Made by a program: the position numbers and the translations under genes | NCBI GenBank assembly: GCA_002841355.1 | Contig: PHFB01000002.1 | Location: 1 to 64,000 of the forward strand | Source: Actinobacteria bacterium HGW-Actinobacteria-1 | Lineage (GTDB): Bacteria; Actinomycetota; Coriobacteriia; Anaerosomatales; Anaerosomataceae | DNA length: 64,000 nucleotides | Direction: 5' to 3' | Shown here: positions 1-9,029 of the stretch, piece by piece | Layout of the letters: every line of letters begins with the position of its first letter | Numbering within the stretch: the first letter of the stretch is position 1 | The notes under the pieces: generated by a model | Told to the model about the DNA's origin: nothing | Database searches by the model: none | Seen by the model: the letters and a program-made list of their open reading frames with translations, nothing else

Positions 1-2229
1 CGCGTCAGCGCCCTCGGGGAAGGTGTCCATCGAGACCTCGATGGAGGTGCCGTAGCGGTCCTCGCCCTCGAGGGGGGTCTCGGTGACGTCGGAGGGCTCT
101 AGGCTGATGTAGCCCGCAAAGACGTCGGAGCAGTCGTTGGTGTCATCGGCCACGAGATTTGTGGCGTCGGATGTATACGCGATCACCATACCGTCACCAC
201 TGATCACGGGACCGTAGCTGGCGTCATCGGCAGGATTGCCCTCGCTCGAGACAGTGACCATGCTGACGGTGCCCGTCTGCATATCCTTGAGAACGATGTC
301 GTCTTCGTTGTTCACGTCCCCGTTGACAAGACTCAAGTCGCTCACAGAGACCGGCTTCATCTCGCCAGCTTCGTCCTCGAACGTGACGAAGCGGCCGTCG
401 GCGCTCATCGAAGGATCCTCTGGGTAGTCGTAGGTCTGCTCGCCCGCGGAGTTGAGGCTCACGAGAACGGTCTCGCCCGTCCCGAAGTCGTGCATGAAGA
501 CGTCCCGCTCGTCGTTGGCGTCGTCATCGACAAGGTTGCTCGCGCTGGAAATGAACACAACAAGCTGACCGTCTTCACTGAGCGCCGGGAAGTCGTAGTC
601 GCTTGAGCTGTCGTTCGCCTCGGTGCCATCCGAGGCAACGCTTGCGCGAGCGATCGAACCGTCCGCGAGCGTCTTCACGTACACGTCGGTGTAGCCGTTT
701 GAGTCGTCCTCAACCAACGAAGCGGCCGAGAGGAACGCTATCGTGCTGCCGTCGCCACTGATCTCGGAGGTACCACAGGATTCATTGGCCTGGCCACCTT
801 CTGCATCGACAGACACCCGGGTCGTGGTGCCCGTCTGCAGGTCATGGACGAAGACGTCGTTGTATCCGTTGTCGTCGCCCTCAACAAGGTTGGTTGCATC
901 CGAGGTGAACGACACATAGCGGCCGTCATCGCTGATCGACGGGTCCCAGCTGCCGTAGTCGGCCTCGGTGCCGTCGCTCGCGATGCTCACCCGTACAGTG
1001 GTCCCGTCCACGACATCGCGAACGAAGATGTCCTCGGAACCGTTGTTGTCCGCTTCCTCGCCGATCAGATTCGATGCGTAGGAATCGAATGCGACGTACC
1101 GTCCGTCGCCGCTGACCGAGGCACGGCCGTCACCTTCGCTGTAATCGTCGTTTGCGGGCGACTCATCATCGGCAACGCTCACAAGCGTCACGTCGCCGGT
1201 TGCGAGGTCCTTGAGATACCAGTCGCGGTAGTCGTTGGTGTCTTCCTCAACGAGAACGTTGCCTGTGTAGAACGCGACGAACTGGCCGTCGGCGCTAATT
1301 GCGGCAGAGCGGCTGCCTCGATTGCTTTCGTAGTCGTCCATGCCCTGCTCGCCATCGGCGTCCGTGCTCACACGGACGGTCTCGGTGACGAACGTATCAA
1401 GCGGTGGAAGCTCCTCAAGTTGTGCATCTATGCCGGTGATCGCATCGTCGGCCACTGCCGCAACAGCGTCGGCAGAGTCGAAGTACGGCTGCTGGTTGTA
1501 GTAGAGGTCGTAGTAGCCGTCTGCAAAGAAGCCAAGGAAGTTATCGCCGGCAGCGGCGGTGATCGTGTACGTACCGTCAGCCGCGGTCGTCGTTGATCCG
1601 ATCTCAGTGGTCAGGCTCGGGAACTCCGAATACCAGGGGTCTACGCCCCAGTCGATGACCTCTGCTCCCTCGACCGGATCGTCGTTTGCATCCGTCACGG
1701 TGCCCGAGATCGTTGCCTCGCCCACGCTGAAGTCAGCGGTGTCGTACGCACGAATGCCGTAAGGGCCAGACGTATAGTGACTGAGGTAGTTGGTCTTCAG
1801 GTAGTACGTGCCGTCGGACGACGGGGTGTACTCGATGAAGGAGAATAGCCCGTACCAGTCGTCATTCGCCCCAAGCTGCGACGACACCGTGGGGTCCCAG
1901 AGCTCGAGCCACACATCGCTCATGATGGTCGGCTGGTCGGTGTTGGGACCCATTTGGAAGCCGTACGTATGGCCGGCGAGCAGGTTCACGGCATACCAGT
2001 CGTCATCGGCGCCGCTACTGTAGGTTCCGTTCATGATGGTACCGTCTACGGCAAGCACGTTGGCCTGTGCCGAGTTGTCGTTCGGCTCCACCTCATACGT
2101 GGGCGTGCCCGGAGCGGCCATCGCGACAATCGGCGTGCCAACGAACGATGCGCACATCGCAATCGCAATCGCCACACTGCACACGCGCGACCACGATCGA
2201 CGTCGTGCTCCAACTAGAACATGGCTCAT
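1..2229 (-). CDS. Secreted beta-propeller (PD40/TolB-like) surface protein, C-terminus beyond window
   Basis: The first 743 codons of a gene that continues past the left edge. ATG at 2229 follows AAGGGGGT. Residues 1 to about 40 form a signal peptide with an Arg-rich start, an Ala-rich core and a likely AMA-A cleavage. Next come a PPC-like domain (opening EVEPNDN), a carboxypeptidase-regulatory-like fold (GTVTDANDDPVEGAEV, about 180-270), then about seven propeller repeats, each with a variant of 'ISxDGRYVAFxS' followed by 'NLVxDDxNxxxDVFVxD'. The last visible residues (DRYGTSIEVS) look like the start of a cell-wall-binding repeat type 2, which would attach the protein to the wall. Domain types are clear; biological role is unknown. 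It is divergent from the histidine kinase at 2448. Confidence 0.85.
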   Translation of the reverse strand, partial: MSHVLVGARRRSWSRVCSVAIAIAMCASFVGTPIVAMAAPGTPTYEVEPNDNSAQANVLAVDGTIMNGTYSSGADDDWYAVNLLAGHTYGFQMGPNTDQPTIMSDVWLELWDPTVSSQLGANDDWYGLFSFIEYTPSSDGTYYLKTNYLSHYTSGPYGIRAYDTADFSVGEATISGTVTDANDDPVEGAEVIDWGVDPWYSEFPSLTTEIGSTTTAADGTYTITAAAGDNFLGFFADGYYDLYYNQQPYFDSADAVAAVADDAITGIDAQLEELPPLDTFVTETVRVSTDADGEQGMDDYESNRGSRSAAISADGQFVAFYTGNVLVEEDTNDYRDWYLKDLATGDVTLVSVADDESPANDDYSEGDGRASVSGDGRYVAFDSYASNLIGEEADNNGSEDIFVRDVVDGTTVRVSIASDGTEADYGSWDPSISDDGRYVSFTSDATNLVEGDDNGYNDVFVHDLQTGTTTRVSVDAEGGQANESCGTSEISGDGSTIAFLSAASLVEDDSNGYTDVYVKTLADGSIARASVASDGTEANDSSSDYDFPALSEDGQLVVFISSASNLVDDDANDERDVFMHDFGTGETVLVSLNSAGEQTYDYPEDPSMSADGRFVTFEDEAGEMKPVSVSDLSLVNGDVNNEDDIVLKDMQTGTVSMVTVSSEGNPADDASYGPVISGDGMVIAYTSDATNLVADDTNDCSDVFAGYISLEPSDVTETPLEGEDRYGTSIEVSMDTFPEGADA

Positions 2230-2447
2230 AGCCGACCCCCTTCATCATGACCGGAAGTGCCCCTGCACCCCCAAGGACAAGAAACCTTTTCCAGAGTACG
2301 CCCGAAGGACTCACGGGTCACGACATAATCCACAAATCGCCTCCCTCGGCCATTTGGCGAGGAAACCCTCATGCGCGAGCAGGGATTAACCTTCGACAAG
2401 CGAATACGTCCGGGTGTAGAGGTATGCCCTGAAGGGGGTGGCTCGAC

Positions 2448-4619
2448 TTGCCGCAGAAAGCTGACGATCGTCGTTCCTTCCTGCACATCCGCGCGCTCAT
2501 GGCCACGACGAGCGAAGGCTTGATCGCGGTCGGACCAGACGGCGACGTCCGCGTCTTCAATGAGACCGCCGAGGAGCTGCTCGGCGTCCCTCGGTCGAGG
2601 GTTCACGGTAAGCTCTACACCTCGCTCAAACAGCCCAAGGTCGAGGCGGCGGTAGAGCGTCTGCTCCGGCCGAAAGCACGTAAGGAACCGATCGCCGTCC
2701 GGCTCACCCTGGGTGACCGCGTGATCGCGGCAACAGTAGCGCCGTACGACTGCTCTGGCCGCCGGGCTGCAGTCGTCACACTCCGGGACGATACCGCACT
2801 TGAGGCGTACCGGAAGCGCGCGGAGGCGATTCTGGCGAGCACAGGCGACGGGCTCATCGTCTTCGACCCCGAAGAGGCCATCACCTACATCAACCCGGCC
2901 GCCACGATGCTGGCAGGTCTGAAGCCCTCGAAGTTGCTCGGCAAGCGAACTCCCCTGTGGGAGATGCTTTCGATGATGCCCGAGGACAGCTTCTCCCCCG
3001 CCATCGACGGATCGCAAGTCCGCGAAGTGCGCATCGAGGAGCCCGAGCACCGCATCATGGACGTGCGCACCGACCCGGTTCTTGACGATAAGGGCGGATA
3101 TCTCGGCTATGTGGCCACGCTGCACGACGTGACCGCGGAGCGTGAAGTCGGACAGATGAAGAACGAGTTCGTCTCGACGGTCTCGCACGAGCTACGAACG
3201 CCGCTCACCTCGATCAAGGGATACATCGACCTGATCCTGGACGGAGAGGCTGGCGAGATCAATGAGATTCAGCGCGAGTTCCTCTCCATCGTGAAGCAGA
3301 ACTCCGACCGCCTGGTCGAGCTCATCAACGACATGCTCGATATCTCGCGCATCGAATCCGGCCGAATCCATCTCAAGATCCAGCCGCTCGACATGTGCGA
3401 TCTTATCGCCGGCGCCGTCGATACGTTCCAGGCGGTGTCTGACCAGAGTGGACACAAGCTGCTGCCGAAGGCGCCGCACGACTTGCCGAAGGCCGCTGGC
3501 GACCGCGACCGGGTCGGTCAGGTGCTGATGAACTTCATCAGCAACGCGATCAAATACTCACCCGAAGGCGGCAGCGTTACGGTCAAAGCGAAGCAGGAAG
3601 GCGACATGGTCGTGGTGGCGATCACCGACCAGGGCATCGGTATCGCGAAGGAAGACCAGGCCAAGCTGTTCACGAAGTTCTACCGCGTCGATTCGTCGCT
3701 GACCCGCGAGATCGGCGGCACCGGCCTTGGCCTTTCCATCTGCAAGAGCATCATCGAGTTGCTCGGCGGGAAAGTCGGCGTGAAGAGCAGCGCCGGCAAG
3801 GGCTCTACGTTCTGGTTCTCGCTGCCGGTCGCATCGAAGGATCTGGTGCGTACTCCGGACGTTGAGGGTCCCGCGGCGGCAGGCGGCACGGTCCTCGTCG
3901 TAGACCGCGACCCCGAGATCGCCAACCTCGTCGAGACCTACCTGGTCAAACAGGGCTACGACGTCGTGAAGGCGCACAACGCCACCGAGGCGCTTGAGAA
4001 GGCGATCGAGGTGCGTCCGCGCGTCATCACGCTGGACGTGATGCTGGATGATGGCGATGGCTTCGATCTGCTCCAGAAGCTCAAGGACACACCGGAGACG
4101 AGCGAGATACCCGTTCTCGTCCTGTCGATCGTCTGCGACGAGGGTCGCTCGTGTCGACTCGGCGCGGCAGACTACCTTGAGAAGCCGATCGACAAGGCAC
4201 GCCTCACGACCATCATCGATGACCTCGTCGGCAGCGTTGCGTCGCCCGTCGTTCTTGTAGTCGATGATGACCGCAACATCGTGGATCTCCTGTGCCGCAA
4301 CCTGAAGGCGAAGGGCTACTCGGTTGCAGCGGCCTACAATGGCGCCGAGGCAATGGCCGCACTCAGGAAGAAGCACCCTGACTTGATCTTGCTCGACCTG
4401 CAGATGCCGGTCATGGACGGGTATCAGGTCATTGAGAAAGTGAAAACGGACCCTGCGACGAAGGACATCCCGATCGTCGTGATGACCGCGCACCAGATCG
4501 ACCGCTCTCGGATCGATATCCTTGGACTCGCGCAGCAGAAGGTCGACAAGCCCTTCTCGGCAGAAGAACTGGCACGACGCGTGGAGTCCCTGCTTGAGAA
4601 CATGCTGGAGGAATCGTGA
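2448..4619 (+). CDS. Hybrid sensor histidine kinase, PAS-PAS-HisKA-HATPase-REC-REC
   Basis: Soluble two-component kinase of 723 residues with no membrane segment. TTG start at 2448, decided by the strong GAAGGGGGTG eight bases upstream. Domains: PAS about 15-100, PAS about 125-230, HisKA with SHELRTPL and phospho-acceptor His247, HATPase with N-box (NFISNAIKYSPEGG), G1 (DQGIGIA) and G2 (GGTGLGLSI), then two receivers with phospho-acceptor Asp530 and Asp650. No HPt or output domain is present, so phosphate probably moves to the three single-domain receivers directly downstream. The stop overlaps the GTG of the next gene. Signal unknown; the PAS domains suggest a cytoplasmic ligand or redox cue (inference). 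Confidence 0.95.
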   Translation: MPQKADDRRSFLHIRALMATTSEGLIAVGPDGDVRVFNETAEELLGVPRSRVHGKLYTSLKQPKVEAAVERLLRPKARKEPIAVRLTLGDRVIAATVAPYDCSGRRAAVVTLRDDTALEAYRKRAEAILASTGDGLIVFDPEEAITYINPAATMLAGLKPSKLLGKRTPLWEMLSMMPEDSFSPAIDGSQVREVRIEEPEHRIMDVRTDPVLDDKGGYLGYVATLHDVTAEREVGQMKNEFVSTVSHELRTPLTSIKGYIDLILDGEAGEINEIQREFLSIVKQNSDRLVELINDMLDISRIESGRIHLKIQPLDMCDLIAGAVDTFQAVSDQSGHKLLPKAPHDLPKAAGDRDRVGQVLMNFISNAIKYSPEGGSVTVKAKQEGDMVVVAITDQGIGIAKEDQAKLFTKFYRVDSSLTREIGGTGLGLSICKSIIELLGGKVGVKSSAGKGSTFWFSLPVASKDLVRTPDVEGPAAAGGTVLVVDRDPEIANLVETYLVKQGYDVVKAHNATEALEKAIEVRPRVITLDVMLDDGDGFDLLQKLKDTPETSEIPVLVLSIVCDEGRSCRLGAADYLEKPIDKARLTTIIDDLVGSVASPVVLVVDDDRNIVDLLCRNLKAKGYSVAAAYNGAEAMAALRKKHPDLILLDLQMPVMDGYQVIEKVKTDPATKDIPIVVMTAHQIDRSRIDILGLAQQKVDKPFSAEELARRVESLLENMLEES

Positions 4620-4981
4620 GCAAGATTCTGGTCGCGGATGACGAACCGCATATTCTCAAGCTTGTGTCGTTCACGCTTGGCAACCACGGTTGGGATATCG
4701 TGACGGCAGGCGACGGCGCGTCAGCGGCCGACCTGGCCGAGTCCGAGCAGCCCGACCTCATACTGCTCGACGTGATGATGCCGATCATGAACGGGTACGA
4801 TGCTGCGAAGAAGATCAGTGAGAACCCGAAGACATCACACATCCCGATCGTGATGTTGTCGGCAAAATCGCAGCAGCGGGAGATTGCGGAAGGTTTGACG
4901 TGTGGTGCAAGCGAATACATCTGTAAGCCGTTCACGCCCAAGGACCTGGTCCAGCGGGTGTCGGAGATCCTGGGCGAGTAG
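4616..4981 (+). CDS. Single-domain response regulator (REC only), copy 1
   Basis: A 121-residue CheY-like receiver without output domain. GTG start at 4616 overlaps the TGA of the kinase gene (GTGA), indicating translational coupling. The acidic pair is at DDE 8-10, phospho-acceptor Asp52 in LLDVMMP, the switch Ser in VMLSAKS and Lys104 in CKPF, so all receiver residues are intact. Probably a phosphorelay intermediate or a protein-binding switch for the adjacent hybrid kinase. No partner is identifiable from sequence. Confidence 0.93.
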   Translation: MSKILVADDEPHILKLVSFTLGNHGWDIVTAGDGASAADLAESEQPDLILLDVMMPIMNGYDAAKKISENPKTSHIPIVMLSAKSQQREIAEGLTCGASEYICKPFTPKDLVQRVSEILGE

Positions 4982-4996
4982 GGAGAGGTAGAGCAC

Positions 4997-5449
4997 ATGA
5001 AGAAGATCCTCGTAGTCGACGATGAGCCGTCGATCCAGAAGCTTCTCACGGTAGCGCTCACGAATCGCGGCTATACCATCGTGACCGCGGATAACGGCAT
5101 CGAGGCACTCGCGATGGCCGAGACCGAGAGGCCGTCGCTCATCGTGCTCGACGTCATGATGCCGAAGATGACCGGACACCAGGTGCGCGAGGAACTTCGC
5201 CGCCGCCCGGCCTTCAAGGAGATCCCGATTCTCTTCCTCTCGGCTGCAGGCACGTTCGAAGAGCAGGTCGAGCAGATGAAGGACGACTTCGTGGACTACA
5301 TCCCGAAGCCGTTCAAGCCGTCTGAAGTAGCCGACCACATCGAGGCTATGCTCGATCCCTCGAAGCGCGAGCAGGTCGCACGCGAGCGCGCGAAGCGAGA
5401 GGCCAAGCTGCACACGATCGTGAACATCATGCATCGGGATCGCGACTAG
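4997..5449 (+). CDS. Single-domain response regulator with charged C-terminal tail, copy 2
   Basis: 150 residues; ATG after GGGAGAGG. Receiver domain 1-120 with DDE 8-10, Asp52 in VLDVMMP, Ser in LFLSAAG and Lys in IPKPF. A 25-residue Lys/Arg/Glu-rich helix-forming tail follows (SKREQVARERAKREAKL), without a recognisable DNA-binding domain. It lies 15 bases after copy 1 in the same apparent operon. The tail could be a docking helix; this is inference. Confidence 0.92.
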   Translation: MKKILVVDDEPSIQKLLTVALTNRGYTIVTADNGIEALAMAETERPSLIVLDVMMPKMTGHQVREELRRRPAFKEIPILFLSAAGTFEEQVEQMKDDFVDYIPKPFKPSEVADHIEAMLDPSKREQVARERAKREAKLHTIVNIMHRDRD

Positions 5450-5482
5450 GTTCTGTCCGCACCGTCACGAGGAGGGGCGCCC

Positions 5483-5854
5483 GTGGCGACATGCAAGATA
5501 CTGGTTGCAGACGACAACCAGCAGATACGGCTGCTGGTAAGCGCTGCGCTACGCTCACTCGGACACGAGATACTCCAGGCGGTCGATGGTGAGACCGCCC
5601 TCGAGACCGCGATTGCCGAGCATCCCGACCTCGTGCTCCTCGACGTCACGATGCCCAAGCTGGATGGCTTTGAAGTGCTCTCCTTCCTCCGCAAGCGCCC
5701 AGAGACCGAGAGCGTCAAGGTCATCATGCTGACCACCGCGGCACAGAAGACCGACCTCAAGCATGGCGCCGATCTTGGCTGCGACGACTACATCACGAAG
5801 CCCTTCGAACCGAAGGTGCTTCGGGAAGTCGTCGAGCGCGTTTTGGCTGGTTAG
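5483..5854 (+). CDS. Single-domain response regulator, copy 3
   Basis: 123-residue receiver. GTG start at 5483 is preceded by GAGGAGGGG. Acidic pair near residues 10-11, phospho-acceptor Asp54 in LLDVTMP, Thr in MLTTAA, Lys in ITKPF. Third consecutive receiver-only gene after the hybrid kinase. The end of the gene is followed by a 16-base palindrome and then the cytochrome genes, so this is probably the last gene of the signalling operon. Confidence 0.93.
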   Translation: MATCKILVADDNQQIRLLVSAALRSLGHEILQAVDGETALETAIAEHPDLVLLDVTMPKLDGFEVLSFLRKRPETESVKVIMLTTAAQKTDLKHGADLGCDDYITKPFEPKVLREVVERVLAG

Positions 5855-5857
5855 AGA

Positions 5858-5873
5858 CACATCGCGCGATGTG
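5858..5873. repeat. 16-base perfect palindrome between receiver and cytochrome genes
   Basis: CACATCGCGCGATGTG reads the same on both strands. It lies 4 bases after the stop of the third receiver and about 70 bases before the first cytochrome gene. It may be an operator for the cytochromes or a weak transcript-end structure; no T-run follows. A TACTAT box at 5906-5911 could be the cytochrome -10, but no convincing -35 was found. Confidence 0.45.
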
Positions 5874-5944
5874 GCACGGCGCTAGCATACAACGCGTGCG
5901 CGGGGTACTATTTGGTTTGGACAAGACTCCTCTCTGAGGTGAGC

Positions 5945-7048
5945 ATGCGCTCGACTCTCAAACGCATCGCATTCATCGCGGCGTTCGCGGCCTTGATCAT
6001 CATGGCTCCGAGCGCGGCTTTGGCGTTCGATGAGACCACCTCGACGCTCCCGCCCGACATGGACGAAGCGACCTGCGGCGGCTGCCACGATCCGTGGCCG
6101 GATGCGATCTTCGTCGATCCGAATTCCGGAGTGCATGGCGGTTACACGATCACAACATCCAAGTGCTCAGAATGCCACTCCGTGCACCAGGCACCTGCCT
6201 CCGGCGTAATGCTGCTTCCCGGCGCGACCACCAAGGCTACCTGCCTCACCTGCCACGACGGCACTGCCGGCAGAGGCGTCTACGGCACCATCGCCGCTCG
6301 TGGTCTCACCGTCGGTTCGTCTCACAGCATCGAGGACACGACTGTGGTTCCCGGCGGCGACGAGAACACAGGCGGCGCGATCTCGGTGGCGTTTAGCGGT
6401 CCCGGCGGGACGCTCACCTGCACCTCATGCCACAGCCCGCACGGCGCAGATGTCGTGAACGCCTATGTCGGAGAACGTGAGCGCTCGTACACGTGGGGCG
6501 TCATCGGCACCACCAACTCAAGCAAGCTGCTGAAGCAGTCTCCCGGCAACTCGACGACGCCCACGGCAGACTACGGCTCGGATTGGTGCCTCGGCTGTCA
6601 TAAGGGTCGGAGTTCGGGACTGTCCGCAGCACACAACCATCCGGCAGACTCGAAGGCCACCACCACGACGCCGTTCATCTACACCAACGTCGCGAAGCTC
6701 AACAGCGACACCCTGACCGGCGTAACGGAGTTGGGGACACTCGCAGGCACGAACCGCGGCTATCTGATGCCGTTCCCCCGCACCGCCCAGCAGACCGGAC
6801 ACGCGCCGATCTGCCAGCAGTGCCACGAGGACTCGCGTATGGTCGGCACGCTGTCGGCGGATGGCACGCAGGGCGACGCTGCTGCATACACGATCACAAC
6901 GCCGGACGGCTGGACCGCAACGGACAACCCGCGGTTCCAGAACTTCCCGCATGAGACGCAGAACTACCGCATGCTCGTCGAGGCGACTTCGACCGCCTAC
7001 TACGACGACCTGTGCCTGAACTGCCACCCGGTTCAGCAGCTGCCGTAG
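5945..7048 (+). CDS. Seven-haem c-type cytochrome, exported (copy A)
   Basis: 367 residues from ATG 5945, preceded by GAGGTGA; an in-frame ATG at 5912 has no ribosome site and would precede the signal peptide. Signal peptide 1-29 (RSTLKR, hydrophobic core, AALA-F). Seven CxxCH haem sites start at Cys44, 74, 100, 159, 215, 290 and 357. No membrane anchor or wall-binding domain after the signal is visible. The haem spacing resembles doubled-CXXCH/cytochrome c3-like proteins. It probably carries electrons outside the membrane, for respiration or extracellular electron transfer (inference). Tandem paralogue of the next gene; last 58 bases identical. Confidence 0.93.
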   Translation: MRSTLKRIAFIAAFAALIIMAPSAALAFDETTSTLPPDMDEATCGGCHDPWPDAIFVDPNSGVHGGYTITTSKCSECHSVHQAPASGVMLLPGATTKATCLTCHDGTAGRGVYGTIAARGLTVGSSHSIEDTTVVPGGDENTGGAISVAFSGPGGTLTCTSCHSPHGADVVNAYVGERERSYTWGVIGTTNSSKLLKQSPGNSTTPTADYGSDWCLGCHKGRSSGLSAAHNHPADSKATTTTPFIYTNVAKLNSDTLTGVTELGTLAGTNRGYLMPFPRTAQQTGHAPICQQCHEDSRMVGTLSADGTQGDAAAYTITTPDGWTATDNPRFQNFPHETQNYRMLVEATSTAYYDDLCLNCHPVQQLP

Positions 7049-7049
7049 C
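6992..7049 (+). repeat. 58-base direct repeat, copy 1 (cytochrome 3' end)
   Basis: Identical to 8214-8271. It covers the codons of the last haem site (CLNCHPVQQLP) through the stop codon and one following base. The rest of the two genes is clearly more diverged, so this end looks recently homogenised or strongly constrained. Confidence 0.85.
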
Positions 7050-7178
7050 CTGAGGGTTCGGTCGCTACGCCGCACCTGCTATCACGCAACCCCCATATTT
7101 CTTCATTCTGCTTTACTTCCGTGCCCGTTATGCGAAACTACGCACAACGAAATCATGGAGAGCGGGAGGGGCGTATCC

Positions 7179-8270
7179 ATGGGGGCTCGGTCTTTGCGCA
7201 CGGTCTTCTTCCTTATTGCGGTGGCTATCTTGGCTTTTGCGAGCCCGGCGTACGCCTTCGATGAGACCACCAGCACCGCAGGTGACTGGGCCACGTGTGG
7301 CGAATGCCACCTCCCCGGTGCCATGGCCGGCACTGGCACGCGATGGGGACCGCACGGTGGCTACACCGCTACCACGCACGCATGCGAAGCGTGTCACACG
7401 CTGCACGACGCACCCACCGACTTCAACCTCCTCCCTGGCGAGACGATCTACGCCACGTGCATGACCTGCCATGACGGCACGTCCACAATCGGCGAAGGCG
7501 TGTACGGCGCAATCGCCGGGCGCGGCCTGAACGTCGCCTCGAGGCACGGCATCGAGACGACAACCGTCATCCCCGGAGGGAGTGCGTCCACGGGCGGCAG
7601 CTCGGTGGGGACGTTCGCCGGACCGGGCGGCAAGCTCACCTGCAGCGACTGCCACTCACCGCACGGCAACAATTGCGTCGCTCCTTTCTACGGCGAACGT
7701 CAGCGCTCGTACCGCTGGGGGATCATGACGCTCCAGACCCAGAACCGCCTGCTCAAGCAGCGACCGGGCAATGCGACGACGGCTACGCCAACCTACGGCT
7801 CAGACTGGTGCCTGACGTGTCACCAGGGTCGAGCTTCGACGCTAAGCGCGACGCACAACCACCCCGCCGAGTCCCTGGCTACTACAACCACGCCGTTCAC
7901 GTACAACAATGTCGCCCGCCTCGTGACGGGCGCGAACGCAACCACCACGACCCTCGGTCCGCTCGGTGCGAACAACGGCGGCTACCTGATGCCGTTCCCG
8001 CGCACACCGCAGCAGGCCGGACACGCGCCGATCTGCCAGCAGTGCCACGAGGATGCCCGAAACGTGGGTTCGCTCAGCGCGACCGGGAACGCCGGGACGG
8101 TCTCGCCGTATTTGGTGACGAGCGCAGACGGGCGCGTCGCCTCCGACAATCCGCGGTTCCAGAACTTCCCGCACGAGACGACGTCATACCGAATGCTCGT
8201 GGAGGCCACGGCTACCGCCTACTACGACGACCTGTGCCTGAACTGCCACCCGGTTCAGCAGCTGCCGTAG
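7179..8270 (+). CDS. Seven-haem c-type cytochrome, exported (copy B)
   Basis: 363 residues from ATG 7179 with GGGAGGGG eight bases upstream; the in-frame ATG at 7155 lacks a site. Signal peptide ends at PAYA-F and the mature protein opens with FDETTST exactly like copy A. Seven CxxCH sites: CGECH, CEACH, CMTCH, CSDCH, CLTCH, CQQCH, CLNCH. Collinear with copy A throughout, with conserved blocks such as YGSDWCL and PICQQCHED. Likely a duplication product serving the same extracytoplasmic electron-transfer role, possibly with shifted potential or partner. Convergent with the ABC permease; only three bases separate the stops. Confidence 0.93.
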   Translation: MGARSLRTVFFLIAVAILAFASPAYAFDETTSTAGDWATCGECHLPGAMAGTGTRWGPHGGYTATTHACEACHTLHDAPTDFNLLPGETIYATCMTCHDGTSTIGEGVYGAIAGRGLNVASRHGIETTTVIPGGSASTGGSSVGTFAGPGGKLTCSDCHSPHGNNCVAPFYGERQRSYRWGIMTLQTQNRLLKQRPGNATTATPTYGSDWCLTCHQGRASTLSATHNHPAESLATTTTPFTYNNVARLVTGANATTTTLGPLGANNGGYLMPFPRTPQQAGHAPICQQCHEDARNVGSLSATGNAGTVSPYLVTSADGRVASDNPRFQNFPHETTSYRMLVEATATAYYDDLCLNCHPVQQLP

Positions 8271-8271
8271 C
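8214..8271 (+). repeat. 58-base direct repeat, copy 2 (cytochrome 3' end)
   Basis: Second copy of the segment at 6992-7049, again ending one base after the stop codon. Confidence 0.85.
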
Positions 8272-8273
8272 GG

Positions 8274-9029
8274 CTACCGCTCGACGCGCGTCCAGCGGCA
8301 CACGCGTGCCTCGGCAACTTCGAGAAGCTCGTAGAGCACCACGCCGAGCATCGCCATGCTGATGATTCCGGCGAACATCTCGCTGTACGCGATGCGGCTC
8401 CAGGCGTCGATGATGTAGTAGCCAAGCCCCTCGCTTCCCGCCACGGTCTCCGAGAAGAAGAGCACGGCGATCGCGGTGCCGGTGCTGATTCGAAGCGCCG
8501 TGAAGATGTCGGGCAGCGCGGCCGGCACCACCACGTGACGGAAGACCTGCCAGCGCGTGGCGCCGAGCGAGCGAACAGAGAGCACCGCCGAGGCAGGAAT
8601 GCCGCGTGCCGCATCGCGTGCGGTCACGAGTATCTGGAAGAAGACGATGAGCGTGATGAGCGCGATCTTCGGCAGATTGCCGATGCCGAGAAGCACGAGC
8701 AGCACCGGCAGGAACACGACCTTCGGCACCGGATAGGTGAGGAACACGAGCGGTGCCGCGATGGCATCGACGCGCGGGCTGCGTCCGATCGAGAGCCCGA
8801 GCGGGGTCGCGATCGCCGCGCCGATCGTCATCGAAGCCACGACGCGCCACGCGCTGATCCCCGCGTGTGGCAGCAGGTCCGAGAAGAAGAGCCGCCCGAA
8901 GTCGGAGAGCGCCGGAATCGGACCCGGGAGCGCCTGCGAGCCGATCGCCATGGAGAGCAGCTGCCAGCCCGCCAGCAAGACAGCGCTGGCGATAGCATAG
9001 CCCCCGATCCGTCGCAGCCATGCGTTCAT
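8274..9029 (-). CDS. ABC transporter permease, SsuC/TauC type
   Basis: 251 residues; ATG after GGGAGGCG. About six membrane helices with the BPD_transp_1 coupling motif region (SVRSLGATRWQVFRHVVVPAALPDIF) typical of nitrate/sulfonate/taurine permeases. The start overlaps the stop of the ATPase gene by four bases. With the ATPase and lipoprotein it forms a complete importer. The substrate cannot be read from sequence; this family takes up sulfonates, nitrate, thiamine precursors and similar small molecules. Confidence 0.92.
   Translation of the reverse strand: MNAWLRRIGGYAIASAVLLAGWQLLSMAIGSQALPGPIPALSDFGRLFFSDLLPHAGISAWRVVASMTIGAAIATPLGLSIGRSPRVDAIAAPLVFLTYPVPKVVFLPVLLVLLGIGNLPKIALITLIVFFQILVTARDAARGIPASAVLSVRSLGATRWQVFRHVVVPAALPDIFTALRISTGTAIAVLFFSETVAGSEGLGYYIIDAWSRIAYSEMFAGIISMAMLGVVLYELLEVAEARVCRWTRVER

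Noticed and set aside
844-1596. Plus-strand open frame of 250 codons opposite the propeller protein
   Set aside because: The minus-strand frame has a signal peptide, repeats and a ribosome site; the plus-strand frame is a shadow.
2226-3188. Minus-strand open frame across the intergenic region and start of the hybrid kinase
   Set aside because: Antisense to PAS domains, His/Arg/Asp rich, no motif.
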